Source: Akkermansia sp.
GTDB taxonomy: Bacteria; Verrucomicrobiota; Verrucomicrobiia; Verrucomicrobiales; Akkermansiaceae
Assembly (NCBI GenBank): GCA_017555465.1
Contig: JAFZGH010000197.1
Span: forward strand, 1 to 13,539
Length of the DNA stretch: 13,539 bases
Direction: 5' to 3'
Every line of letters starts with the position of its first letter. The first letter of the stretch is position 1. Of the stretch, positions 1 through 6,525 are shown one piece after another. The notes under the pieces were generated by a model. That model did not search any database. It saw only the letters and a program-made list of their open reading frames with translations, and had not been told where the DNA came from. A program made the translations under genes and the position numbers.

Positions 1-1
1 C

Positions 2-1279
2 CACAGCGAATACAAGATTCAGAAAGAACTTTTTGAATTGCTGCGAGATGCCGGAATCAACCTTCACGCCCGCAATAAGGCCGGCATGAACGCGGCTGAA
101 CTGAACTGCTGCCTGTACTGGCCCTACAAGTTTCTGGAAAAGGAATTCGCAGAAGCCGGCGTGCCGGTTAGCCTGGGGGCGCAGCTTTCTGCCGCAGCGG
201 CCAGGAGCGACCTGGCCGGGGTAGAGCGCCTGCTCCAGCAGAAAGCCGACCCGAATTACCACCAGGCCAACGCACTGCGCCAATGCATCGGTATTATCAC
301 CGATGGGCCAAAGAAGAACGAAGTCCTCATCGCCTCCCTGCTGTTGCAGGCCGGGGCTGACCCGAACCTGTGCGGCGCTACCATCATGTTCCGCGCCATA
401 CACAGCAACGCCCGGCAGCTCGTACCCCTGCTGCTGCAGCATGGCTTCCGCGTGCGTGATTGCAAGGCAGAGCACGCCAGCCACATGCTGGAGTGGCTGC
501 TGGTGCATCACAGCCCGGCAATCGTAGAGATAGCAGACCTCCTCATCTGCCACGGCGCCGTGCTTGATGACACGCACTGGTATTCCTGGCCCTTCTTCTG
601 CCACCTGGTGACAGATGGAACCGGCAGTTACCAGGATATGCAACTTGCCCGCCACCTGATTGAACTGGGGCTGAACCCGGCCCGCCAGAACGAGGACGGC
701 AAGACAGCCCTCTCAATTGCTGTGGAGAAGAAGCTCGGCTATGGCATCCGCCAGATACTGGGTAACCCCGCAGCCGTGCTGGCCGAACGGCAGAAGAAGG
801 CCCGCGAGGTGGACGCAGCCGGGCGCACTCAGCTCATGCTGGCCGTGGCAGATCCGCACCAACCCGCCATCGAGGTATACAAGTGGCTGCGCTGCGGGGT
901 GGATGTGAATGCCCGCGACGCACAGGGACGCACCGCCCTTTTCTACATCAACTCCTTCTGCCCGCAGAAAGCCCTGAAAGCGAAGCTGCTCATCGAAGCA
1001 GGGGCAGATGTGAACGCTCGCGATGCCCAGGGGCTCACCCCTCTGCTGGCCCTACCCTACGTGCACGACCTCCGCATCCCGCAGCAGCAATCCTGTGCCC
1101 CCATCATCCGCCTGCTGGCAGAAGCCGGGGCCGACCTGAACGCCAGCGACCCCGAAGGCTGCACCCGGCTGGAGCGCATGCTGCGCCGCAGTGATACCCT
1201 CAGCCAGCACGATTTTGAATGCGTATGGCTGCTCCAGAAGCTCGGCTGCAGCCACCGTCCGGAGTGCTCGAAAAATTAA
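2..1279 (+). CDS. Ankyrin-repeat protein, 5' end cut by window edge
   Basis: The reading frame is open from base 2 to the TAA at 1277-1279 and carries helical ankyrin sequence from its first codons, so the true start lies before the window; the TTG at 38 is only an internal codon. About 425 residues are visible. Ankyrin units are recognisable by GADxNxRDxxGxTxL-type turns, clearest near residues 290-400 of the visible part, where two neighbouring units share the turn VNARDAQG exactly, 105 bases (35 codons) apart (about 902 and 1007). Earlier units are more diverged. Ankyrin stacks bind partner proteins; no catalytic domain, membrane segment or partner is visible. A membrane-anchored ankyrin-like protein lies at 10264-11469, so the genome probably carries a family of these. 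A small lipoprotein gene begins 7 bases downstream and is probably co-transcribed. The family call is firm; the role is unknown. Confidence 0.88.
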   Translation, partial: HSEYKIQKELFELLRDAGINLHARNKAGMNAAELNCCLYWPYKFLEKEFAEAGVPVSLGAQLSAAAARSDLAGVERLLQQKADPNYHQANALRQCIGIITDGPKKNEVLIASLLLQAGADPNLCGATIMFRAIHSNARQLVPLLLQHGFRVRDCKAEHASHMLEWLLVHHSPAIVEIADLLICHGAVLDDTHWYSWPFFCHLVTDGTGSYQDMQLARHLIELGLNPARQNEDGKTALSIAVEKKLGYGIRQILGNPAAVLAERQKKAREVDAAGRTQLMLAVADPHQPAIEVYKWLRCGVDVNARDAQGRTALFYINSFCPQKALKAKLLIEAGADVNARDAQGLTPLLALPYVHDLRIPQQQSCAPIIRLLAEAGADLNASDPEGCTRLERMLRRSDTLSQHDFECVWLLQKLGCSHRPECSKN

Positions 1280-1286
1280 GACTTCA

Positions 1287-1445
1287 ATGTCCTCTCACCC
1301 CTGCATCCGAGCCATCGCAGCACTGTGCCTCGCAGCACTGGGGCTGAATAGTTGCCAACTGACAAAAATTACAGAGACTGAAGAAGAAATACCAGTAATT
1401 TACGTCAAAGAAGGAGAGATGCCTATTCTCGATTTTTTCCTCTGA
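1287..1445 (+). CDS. Small predicted lipoprotein (52 aa)
   Basis: An ATG 7 bases after the ankyrin gene stop opens a 52-codon frame. Its N-terminus looks like a lipoprotein signal: a short polar start with one Arg, a hydrophobic core (AIAALCLAALGL) and a lipobox-like LNSC, which would make Cys22 the lipidated first residue. The remaining 30 or so residues are acidic and end in LDFFL before a TGA. The signal part is GC-rich like its neighbours, while the tail from about 1360 on is conspicuously AT-rich, so the gene may be chimeric or truncated by an event that also brought in the GNAT remnant just downstream. No Shine-Dalgarno sequence is visible; translation could be coupled to the ankyrin gene. 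I do not recognise the mature part. It could be an intact small lipoprotein or the stump of a longer one. Confidence 0.5.
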   Translation: MSSHPCIRAIAALCLAALGLNSCQLTKITETEEEIPVIYVKEGEMPILDFFL

Positions 1446-1793
1446 TATTGGGTGCATATCCAGAAAATAGACCTCTTCATTATGAACGCTTTAACGGGCG
1501 ACTGGCTTTAGTTGCTGTTTACAGTGGTGAGATAGTCGGTTTTGCCGATATGGACGTGGCCCGTGCTTATTTGGATAGGCTCTATGTGCACCGTGATTAT
1601 GACGAGACATAGGAACCGCCCTTTGCGATGCACTGGAGGCGGCTTGTGCAGTCGAGAGCACGATAAGTGTGCATGCTTCCCTGACAGCGAAGCCGTTTTT
1701 ATCTATCAAGGCTATCGTGTCCGAACTCACCAAACAGTGCAATGCCGAGGCGTGTCGATGGATAATTTGCTGATGTACAAGTACCAAACGTAA
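1446..1793 (+). pseudogene. GNAT-family N-acetyltransferase pseudogene (5' truncated, two frameshifts)
   Basis: Three successive frames together spell the second half of a GNAT acetyltransferase of the YafP-like kind. Frame one (to the TAG at 1610-1612) reads GRLALVAVYSGEIVGFADMD and then YLDRLYVHRDYDE, the beta4 strand leading to the acetyl-CoA loop. Frame two, from about 1609, reads IGTALCDALEAACAV and SVHASLTAKPF. Frame three, from about 1698 to the TAA at 1791, reads IYQGYRVRTHQTVQCRGVSM and ends near MYKYQT. The first break lies at about 1604-1609; the pyrophosphate-binding motif (Q/R-x-x-G-x-G/A) lacks residues there, fitting loss of 4 bases, or of 1. The second is loss of one T in the T-run at 1696-1700. 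The N-terminal half of the fold is missing; where homology starts upstream of about 1470 is uncertain. Base composition is lower in GC than in the neighbours, suggesting acquired DNA. Assembly error at the homopolymer is possible but would not explain the missing N-terminus. Confidence 0.8.
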
Positions 1794-1918
1794 CCTTGGG
1801 ACTGCATTCTTGCGGCTTGACCCTCTTTGATATATTATGAATCATTGCGCATCTGTTGAGTTAGATTTGCCTTTATTGCGACCATCTGCGATCCAAACCC
1901 GAATTCGGCAAGCGCAGT

Positions 1919-1959
1919 AAAAATTAAAAACCTCCTAAACCGTTAAGATTTAGAAGGTT
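1919..1959 (-). terminator. Rho-independent terminator of tRNA-Ala
   Basis: On the minus strand an 11-bp stem (arms 1949-1959 and 1929-1939, one G-U pair) encloses a 9-base loop and is followed by a T-rich tract read from the A-runs at 1921-1930. It starts 7 bases past the last base of the tRNA, so it ends the tRNA transcript. Confidence 0.85.
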
Positions 1960-1966
1960 ATAAAAA

Positions 1967-2039
1967 TGGAGCATAGGGGATTCGAACCCCTGACCTGTTG
2001 CGTGCGATGCAACCGCTCTACCAACTGAGCTAATGCCCC
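1967..2039 (-). tRNA. tRNA-Ala, anticodon CGC
   Basis: A 73-base cloverleaf on the minus strand. The acceptor stem GGGGCAT/ATGCTCC contains the G3-U70 wobble pair that identifies alanine tRNAs, with discriminator A73. The D-loop TAGCTCAGTTGGTAGAGC and T-arm GGTTCGAATCC are canonical. The anticodon stem GTTGC/GCAAC holds the loop ATCGCAC, giving anticodon CGC, which reads GCG codons. CCA is not encoded: the next bases are TTT, so a CCA-adding enzyme is needed. The loop has A at position 32 opposite C38, where a pyrimidine at 32 is more usual. Confidence 0.97.
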
Positions 2040-2060
2040 GAGTGTGGTGTTGACGGCGGG

Positions 2061-2089
2061 ATTTTACTCCTGCGCGGGGGACAGTGCAA
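2061..2089 (-). promoter_or_regulatory. Promoter of tRNA-Ala
   Basis: On the minus strand TTGCAC (2084-2089) and TAAAAT (2061-2066) are 17 bases apart. Transcription would begin near 2054, about 15 bases before the 5' end of the tRNA, leaving a short leader for processing. The -10 matches 5 of 6 consensus bases; the -35 is weak. Confidence 0.6.
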
Positions 2090-2145
2090 GGATAATGTGA
2101 TGAAAATTTTGTCAGTATGCTATAGAGGGAAGTTTCCGGGGAGCT

Positions 2146-2898
2146 TTATTGCGCGTAGCTGTGCATGGATTCGATGCGCGGCAGCAAGTTGACGACCAGG
2201 AAGGTGATGATGACGGCCGAAAAACCAAGCAGGAGCAGCGGTCGGCGCCAGCTGGCAAAGGCGGGATGGCGCTCCACGTGCAGGTATATGAGGTAGAGGC
2301 TCCAGGTGAGGAGTGACCATGCTTCTTTGATATCCCAGGCCCAGTAGCCACCCCAGGCGGCATCTGCCCAGAGGGCGCCGCTCCACAGGCCAAAGGTCAT
2401 GAAGGGGAAGGAGAGGCGGACTAGGGCATCTGCGGCACGCAGGCGAGTTTCACAACGCCGGGAGGCCAGGGTGAGCAAGGCGGCAACGGTCATGAGCCCG
2501 TAGGAGACGACATAGGCGATGACGTGTGGTGCAAACCAAGGGGATTGCAGAGCGGGCATTTGTCGCCAGGTGGCTTGCAGTGGCATGCAGAGTGCGCCGA
2601 TGAGGGCGATAGCAGAAGCAGCGGCTAACCAACCGGTAAGATCAAGTCCGCGGCAGCGCCGCAAATAGGCAGCTGCAGGCATCATGACGAGGGGGAAGAA
2701 GGCTAGTACATGCCGCATGTTGCCAAAGGGGGGGGCCTGCGCCAGTACCCAGTCTGCCCCGAAGAGGAGGAGGGCTGCTACCCAGGCGGCAGCAAAGGCG
2801 TGGCGGGTATCCCCTGCCCGGTTGCGCGCTGCGGCTGCCACACTGAGCAGGCAGAGCAGCAGGGCGAGGATGGTGAGGGTGTAGACGAGGGTTATCAT
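2146..2898 (-). CDS. ccsA: CcsA-type cytochrome c assembly protein (heme handling)
   Basis: A polytopic membrane protein of 250 residues in the CcsA/CcmC/CcmF heme-handling superfamily. In system II cytochrome c maturation CcsA works with CcsB/ResB to move heme outward and attach it to CXXCH motifs of c-type cytochromes. The tryptophan-rich WWD segment is clear at residues 177-199, with WGGYWAWDIKEAW. Histidines fitting the heme ligands are H125 (before the WWD segment), H207 and H246, the last in the closing SMHSYAQ that matches the family's terminal HSY. The frame can be read from an ATG at 2943, but the ATG at 2898 is preferred: its ATGA overlaps the stop of the ResB gene (translational coupling), a G-rich AAGGGGGG lies upstream, and the protein then begins directly with a membrane helix. 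No c-type cytochrome gene is in the window. Confidence 0.9.
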   Translation of the reverse strand: MITLVYTLTILALLLCLLSVAAAARNRAGDTRHAFAAAWVAALLLFGADWVLAQAPPFGNMRHVLAFFPLVMMPAAAYLRRCRGLDLTGWLAAASAIALIGALCMPLQATWRQMPALQSPWFAPHVIAYVVSYGLMTVAALLTLASRRCETRLRAADALVRLSFPFMTFGLWSGALWADAAWGGYWAWDIKEAWSLLTWSLYLIYLHVERHPAFASWRRPLLLLGFSAVIITFLVVNLLPRIESMHSYAQ

Positions 2899-3956
2899 GG
2901 CTGTTCGCCCCCCTTTCTCCACCAGCACCAGACGGTGGTGCAAATGATGATACCCACCATGCCGCAGAGCGCGGCGAAGCGGCCAGGAGCGCGCCGGGCT
3001 TGCAGGAGCACTTCGGTCTGCTCCCCTTCCGTGCGGTAGGAGCTGAGGGTGAAGCGCCAGTCTTTGCAGGCAAAGGGGGTGTTGACTCGCAGTTCTGCCT
3101 TGTGGGTTTCGGGGCGGCCGCGGTGATCGGTAAAGGCGACGATGTGTGCACAGTAGTCGCGCACGGTGGCGGGGTTCTGCACCAGCACGCGCATAGGCTG
3201 CCCGGGTATCATGAGGAAGGGGTGCGGCATGCCGGGGGCTTGTTTCAAGGCTCTTACCGGCCAGCGTTCCTGCCCCAGGTGGAGGGTATCGCCGCGGCGT
3301 TCCACCTGCTGCATGGGGCCGGGGCGGCCATTTTCAAAGGTGTAGAGGGAGTAGGTGGCATCGTCGTAATGCTGCACCACAAAATCATCCACCCGCAGGC
3401 GGAATCCCAGGGGATAGGAGGTGCCATCCTCTGCGCGAAGCTCGGTGAGCTCGGTGCGGGCATCGGCCGGGAGAGTTACAGGGACGCGAATTTCATAGAT
3501 GGCATCGACCATGGCGCCGATGCCGAGCAGAGCGACAGCCCAGTGTGCGCCGGAAAGCCAGAGACGCCGCGTATTCATGACACGGTAGCAGAGGAAGCCG
3601 AAGACGGCCATGAAGACAACGCCGGTGAGAGCAACGCAGGCCATACCCACAGCACCTGCCCACATGGGGCCGCCGATGCGGGCGTATTCGAGGGCTTTGG
3701 CGCCGTATTGCCCGAGCATGCAGAGCCCGGTGGTTGCGAAGAAGAGGAAGATGAGCCCGAAGATGAGTTGCCCGCGTCTACCTGTGGCGAGACGCCAGCC
3801 GCCCACAATGCAGAGCAGGATGGTAATTGCACCCAGCAGCCAGGTGGCGCCGCTGGTATAGACGCCGGGGGCGCTCACCAGGGGGAATGCCCCTGCCAGC
3901 AGCAGCACGCATGCGGCCCCCAGTGCCATGATTCCGCCTTTAAGCCAGGGTGTCAT
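2895..3956 (-). CDS. resB: ResB-like cytochrome c biogenesis protein
   Basis: A 353-residue membrane protein, partner of the CcsA encoded next. Hydrophobic segments lie near residues 9-29, 38-54, 63-85, 98-124 and 134-154, followed by an extracytoplasmic domain of about 170 residues and a final helix near 328-346. Family hallmarks are LGFRLRVDDFVVQHY (about 183-197), equivalent to the LPFxIxLxDFxxEYY of ResB-like proteins, and LRVNTPFACKDWRFTLSSY (about 289-307) leading through a VLLQARRAPG stretch into the last helix. H138 near the start of a helix is a candidate heme ligand. In the family this protein chaperones heme and apocytochrome on the outer face of the membrane. It starts 3 bases after the LpxR-type gene ends and overlaps ccsA by 4 bases, so all three share a transcript. 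ResB proteins diverge widely, so the call rests on both motifs and context. Confidence 0.85.
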   Translation of the reverse strand: MTPWLKGGIMALGAACVLLLAGAFPLVSAPGVYTSGATWLLGAITILLCIVGGWRLATGRRGQLIFGLIFLFFATTGLCMLGQYGAKALEYARIGGPMWAGAVGMACVALTGVVFMAVFGFLCYRVMNTRRLWLSGAHWAVALLGIGAMVDAIYEIRVPVTLPADARTELTELRAEDGTSYPLGFRLRVDDFVVQHYDDATYSLYTFENGRPGPMQQVERRGDTLHLGQERWPVRALKQAPGMPHPFLMIPGQPMRVLVQNPATVRDYCAHIVAFTDHRGRPETHKAELRVNTPFACKDWRFTLSSYRTEGEQTEVLLQARRAPGRFAALCGMVGIIICTTVWCWWRKGGEQP

Positions 3957-3959
3957 GCG

Positions 3960-4937
3960 TTACCAGTGGAAGGCGAAATTGAATGTGCCGAAGACAGTAT
4001 CATCGTGCTGGGAACGGAAGTTGCGGGTGCGGGCCACCATGCCGGCATAGTAGTCGATGCCGCGGTGGCGCAGGCCGAAGCCCAGCTGGGCTTCGCCTAC
4101 CCAGGGCTGGCGTCCGCAAGTGCGGTCGAAGTCGTGGAATACGCCTCCATCGATGAATAAATCGCGGGCCACGTATTTCACAGAACCGCCAGCGCGCACA
4201 TACCAGGAGGTTGCGGTGGGGTCGTAGTCGTTCTTACGCAGCAAACCCACGCCGAAGTTACCGGCACTGTTGCCTACGAGCTGCATGCCAGGCGGCAGAT
4301 TGCGCCCCAATCGGAAGTAGGCGCCTGTCTCTGCAGCGATGGATACGGTGCCCAGTTCTTCGCGGGTGAAGAAGGTAGCATCCGTCTGCCAGCCGCCGGG
4401 AGTCGTGGTTTCAAACCAGGGAAGGCGGTAATCCTGGCGGGCGGTAAGCTGGAAGGTGACTTCAGCGGGAATCTGGTCGTCCCAGCCTTCCCAACGCTCG
4501 ATACCGCAGGTTTTGTGAATCAGGTCCTGAGCATCGAAGGCCAGCGATGCTTTGCCGGTGGTGCCGAGCTGGAATTCCACGCTGCTGCCCACACATTCGC
4601 CGGTGTAGAGATGCGCCACCCCCAGCGCGAGATACCCCGCATAGGGGTGTTCGCCCGACACGGCATGGCGGGTATGGGTTGCGGGGGTGTAGATATTCTG
4701 GGTCAGGCTGAGGCCAAATGCATGTTCGGGCATTTTTGCCAGATTCTGCGCGTAGTCGATGCGGGTGGCATGCGTGTAGTTACAATCGCTGCCAAAGGCG
4801 GAATCATTCTCCATAAGGAAACGGAGATGATGCCGCGGGTGAGCGGTGTACCCCGGCTCTCCCGGCTGGGGAATGGGGTTCATATAATCCACAGCTACGC
4901 TGGCAGCTGCCATTGTCATCCACGGAATGAGACTCAT
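3960..4937 (-). CDS. lpxR: LpxR-family lipid A 3'-O-deacylase (outer membrane)
   Basis: A 325-residue predicted outer-membrane beta-barrel of the LpxR/DUF2219 family, whose characterised members remove the 3'-acyloxyacyl chain of lipid A. The N-terminal ENDSAFGSDCNYT motif supplies the Asn-Asp pair (N44, D45). HPYAGYLALG (97-106) matches the family's PYAGW segment, and LGTTGKAS...DLIH (124-141) followed by GWDDQ (151-155) places the candidate catalytic His at 141. The chain ends in FHW, an aromatic terminus typical of barrels. The signal region (residues 1-15, ending ASVA) is weak and lacks basic residues, yet an in-frame TAG upstream rules out a longer start; Met7 and Met9 are alternative starts. 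It is the first gene of an operon with resB and ccsA and has its own promoter. Family assignment is good; substrate is inferred. Confidence 0.82.
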   Translation of the reverse strand: MSLIPWMTMAAASVAVDYMNPIPQPGEPGYTAHPRHHLRFLMENDSAFGSDCNYTHATRIDYAQNLAKMPEHAFGLSLTQNIYTPATHTRHAVSGEHPYAGYLALGVAHLYTGECVGSSVEFQLGTTGKASLAFDAQDLIHKTCGIERWEGWDDQIPAEVTFQLTARQDYRLPWFETTTPGGWQTDATFFTREELGTVSIAAETGAYFRLGRNLPPGMQLVGNSAGNFGVGLLRKNDYDPTATSWYVRAGGSVKYVARDLFIDGGVFHDFDRTCGRQPWVGEAQLGFGLRHRGIDYYAGMVARTRNFRSQHDDTVFGTFNFAFHW

Positions 4938-4946
4938 AACGCAAGT

Positions 4947-4975
4947 GGTATACCCCTAACAGCAGGGTTTGTCAA
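4947..4975 (-). promoter_or_regulatory. Sigma70-type promoter of the lpxR-resB-ccsA operon
   Basis: On the minus strand TTGACA (4970-4975, perfect -35) and TATACC (4947-4952, 4 of 6) are separated by exactly 17 bases. Only 9 bases lie between the -10 and the ATG at 4937, so transcription would begin about 3 bases before the start codon. The spacer contains a small inverted repeat (ACCCT...AGGGGT), which might be a hairpin or operator. Confidence 0.65.
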
Positions 4976-5004
4976 TGCTAAAAGGCTGTTACGCGCTTTG
5001 CTGT

Positions 5005-5448
5005 TCACAAAGGGAAATAACGCTGTACAAGAGGTTCCTGTACAGCAAAAAGAGCATCCCGGTCAGCAGGTTCGTAGTCCAGATACCCATGCAGATGCGT
5101 GAGACCATGCACCATGTAGCGGAAGAGTTCTTCCTCGCGGGGCAATCCATGAGCCACGGCATAGGTGGCAGCCGTATCGCAGCTAACCAGCACTTCTCCA
5201 TAGGGGAAAGTGATGGCATCGGTCGCAGTGGGGTCGTCCAGGAACTCACCGTGCACCTCAGCAATAGTGGGGTCATCCACGATGGAGATTTCCACCACCT
5301 CCAGGCCGGAGAGCACATGATCCGGGCCCTTCGGGGCAGCCAGCAGCTCCGGCAGCAGGCGTTGCAAAGCCTCACGGAAGCGCTCTGCCAAGGCTTCCGT
5401 GACCCACTCGTTTTCCACATTCACATAGATTTCAATCGTCGGCTGCAT
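5005..5448 (-). CDS. ybeY: YbeY endoribonuclease / rRNA maturation factor
   Basis: YbeY is a metal-dependent endoribonuclease needed for 16S rRNA 3'-end maturation and 70S quality control. This 147-residue protein carries the metal site HGLTHLHGYLD: H114 and H118 match the E. coli ligands in number, but position 124 is Asp where E. coli has His. The usual conserved Arg in the Y-R-x-x-D-x-P-T-D segment is replaced by Leu in FLDDPTATDAITFP (69-82). Both changes resemble YbeY of Bacteroidota, which carry FLxHDTYTDIITF and a GYxD ligand, so this is probably a functional subtype. The start at 5448 is set by AGAGGAGA about 7 bases upstream, one of the few clear ribosome-binding sites here, and by the fit to family length; the frame is open further upstream but lies inside tadA. 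It overlaps the 3' end of tadA by 17 bases. Confidence 0.92.
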   Translation of the reverse strand: MQPTIEIYVNVENEWVTEALAERFREALQRLLPELLAAPKGPDHVLSGLEVVEISIVDDPTIAEVHGEFLDDPTATDAITFPYGEVLVSCDTAATYAVAHGLPREEELFRYMVHGLTHLHGYLDYEPADRDALFAVQEPLVQRYFPL

Positions 5449-5944
5449 CACTAGTCTCCTCTCGTTCACGGCGTTTGCGTTCCTTGGCGGCCGCACGGGC
5501 GGCCCGGAAAAAAGACTGAAACTGCTCCAGGCACATTTCTCCCAGCACCCCGCCCTGCACAGCACATTTGTGGTTGAGCGGCGGGTTTGAATCCAGCAGG
5601 TTAATCCAGCCGCCGCAAGCGCCGCCTTTCGGGTCGGGGATACCGAACACCACACGCTCCGGGCGGCAATGCACCAGCGCCCCGGCACACATGGGGCACG
5701 GCTCCTTGGTCACATACACGGTGCAGCCCTCCAGCCGCCAGTCACCCACAGCGGCTTCTGCTGCGGTGAGCGCCAGCATTTCAGCGTGGGCGGTGGCATC
5801 CTTGAGAGTTTCCACCTGATTCCAGCCGCGGGCAATAACACGGCCCTCTTTCACCACCACGCAACCGCAGGGTACCTCGCCCGCCTCGCGGGCTTTTTCA
5901 GCCTCGCGCATGGCAAGCAGCATAAATTGTTCATCCTCGGTCAT
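5432..5944 (-). CDS. tadA: tRNA-specific adenosine deaminase TadA
   Basis: TadA converts the wobble adenosine of tRNA-Arg(ACG) to inosine. The 170-residue protein has the zinc-deaminase signature HAE (H53 ligand, E55 proton shuttle) and PCPMC (C83, C86), followed by the TadA-typical VVFGIPDPKGGACGG and N-LL-x-x-x-LNHK segments. The last 20 or so residues form a charged tail (KERKRREREE) beyond the catalytic fold. A longer reading from a TTG at 5986 exists, but that codon falls in the loop of a terminator hairpin, and MTEDEQFML matches the usual TadA N-terminus, so the ATG at 5944 is chosen. Only a weak GCAGG lies upstream. It overlaps ybeY and forms an RNA-maturation pair with it. No promoter was recognised between the terminator and the start. 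Confidence 0.93.
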   Translation of the reverse strand: MTEDEQFMLLAMREAEKAREAGEVPCGCVVVKEGRVIARGWNQVETLKDATAHAEMLALTAAEAAVGDWRLEGCTVYVTKEPCPMCAGALVHCRPERVVFGIPDPKGGACGGWINLLDSNPPLNHKCAVQGGVLGEMCLEQFQSFFRAARAAAKERKRREREETSDAADD

Positions 5945-5962
5945 GCCTGCTGCAGCAGAAAC

Positions 5963-6007
5963 AAAAAGCGGCCGGCGGGCAGACAACCACCCCTGCCGGC
6001 CGCTTTT
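5963..6007. terminator. Strong GC-rich terminator between the 165-aa gene and tadA
   Basis: A perfect 13-bp inverted repeat (5964-5976 with 5995-6007), AAAAGCGGCCGGC against its complement, with an 18-base loop. On the minus strand the stem is followed by TTTTT, so it ends the transcript of the gene at 6028-6525, whose stop is 20 bases away. The T-run on the plus side makes it potentially bidirectional, but no plus-strand gene enters it. It separates tadA from the upstream gene. Confidence 0.85.
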
Positions 6008-6027
6008 GCGGTTAAAGATATCAGAAA

Positions 6028-6525
6028 TTACTTGATAGTGATACGCTCATCGTTATCCAGGATAGCCTGCAGCTCCGGCCAGCCTTCCTCGGTCTGGTTC
6101 TGGAACATGTGCAGGTACACGGAAACGGCACCGGCGGGGTAGGACTCGAACAGAGCATCCACAGCCTCCTTGAGCTTATCAGCATCCAGCGTCTCGGGCA
6201 GCACATCCACCACACCGTGGCCGTTGTGCTCAATACCCAGCTTCTCGATGAAGCTCACGAGCATACCTTCATGCTTACGAATCAGCCACACCTGCAGCAG
6301 GTGGTCACCGATGGTTTCGGCAGGCTTCCAGGCCAGCATCTTCTTAATCCATGCAAACTGCTCTGCCACGGGCTTCTGCTGCATGTACTGGGGACGCAGC
6401 TTTTTGAGAGCGCCAAGCTCACGAAGGGCAGCGCGGTACACGCCACGCTCCTGGTTGCGCATCCAGTCAAGGAAAGTATTGACGGTCTCGTCGTCGGACT
6501 TCTGGAAAATGGTGTAGGACTTCAT
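6028..6525 (-). CDS. Conserved-looking hypothetical protein, 165 aa
   Basis: I do not recognise this family. The 165-residue product has no signal peptide or membrane segment and is predicted mostly helical, with mixed charge, several Trp residues (WIKKMLAWKP, VWLIRKH) and an acidic C-terminal third, suggesting a soluble cytoplasmic protein. Codon choice and GC level match the surrounding genes, which supports real coding, as does a strong terminator 20 bases after its TAA. It is monocistronic: tadA lies beyond the terminator and the FNT-like gene diverges upstream. No Shine-Dalgarno is present; the bases before the ATG are TTTTCTCCCGCAT. A weak TCGACA (6581-6586) and TAGTAT (6556-6561), 19 bases apart on the minus strand, could be its promoter. 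Confidence 0.75.
   Translation of the reverse strand: MKSYTIFQKSDDETVNTFLDWMRNQERGVYRAALRELGALKKLRPQYMQQKPVAEQFAWIKKMLAWKPAETIGDHLLQVWLIRKHEGMLVSFIEKLGIEHNGHGVVDVLPETLDADKLKEAVDALFESYPAGAVSVYLHMFQNQTEEGWPELQAILDNDERITIK

Noticed and set aside
38..40. TTG at 38 as start of the left-edge ankyrin gene
   Set aside because: The frame is open back to base 2 and the preceding codons continue an ankyrin helix, so the gene starts outside the window.
1835..1945. Short minus-strand frame reading ALAEFGFGSQMVAIKANLTQ between the tRNA terminator and 1835
   Set aside because: It looks protein-like, but it has only about 35 codons, no start codon at its head and runs through the tRNA terminator hairpin. 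It might be a scrap of a lost gene; evidence is insufficient.
3000..4160. Plus-strand open frame (386 codons) opposite resB and the end of lpxR
   Set aside because: It spans two minus-strand genes with clear family motifs. Its product is low-complexity Gly/Ala/His/Glu sequence without a start signal.
5945..5986. Upstream TTG start for tadA (14 extra residues)
   Set aside because: The codon lies in the loop of the preceding terminator hairpin, and the extra residues do not fit the TadA N-terminus.
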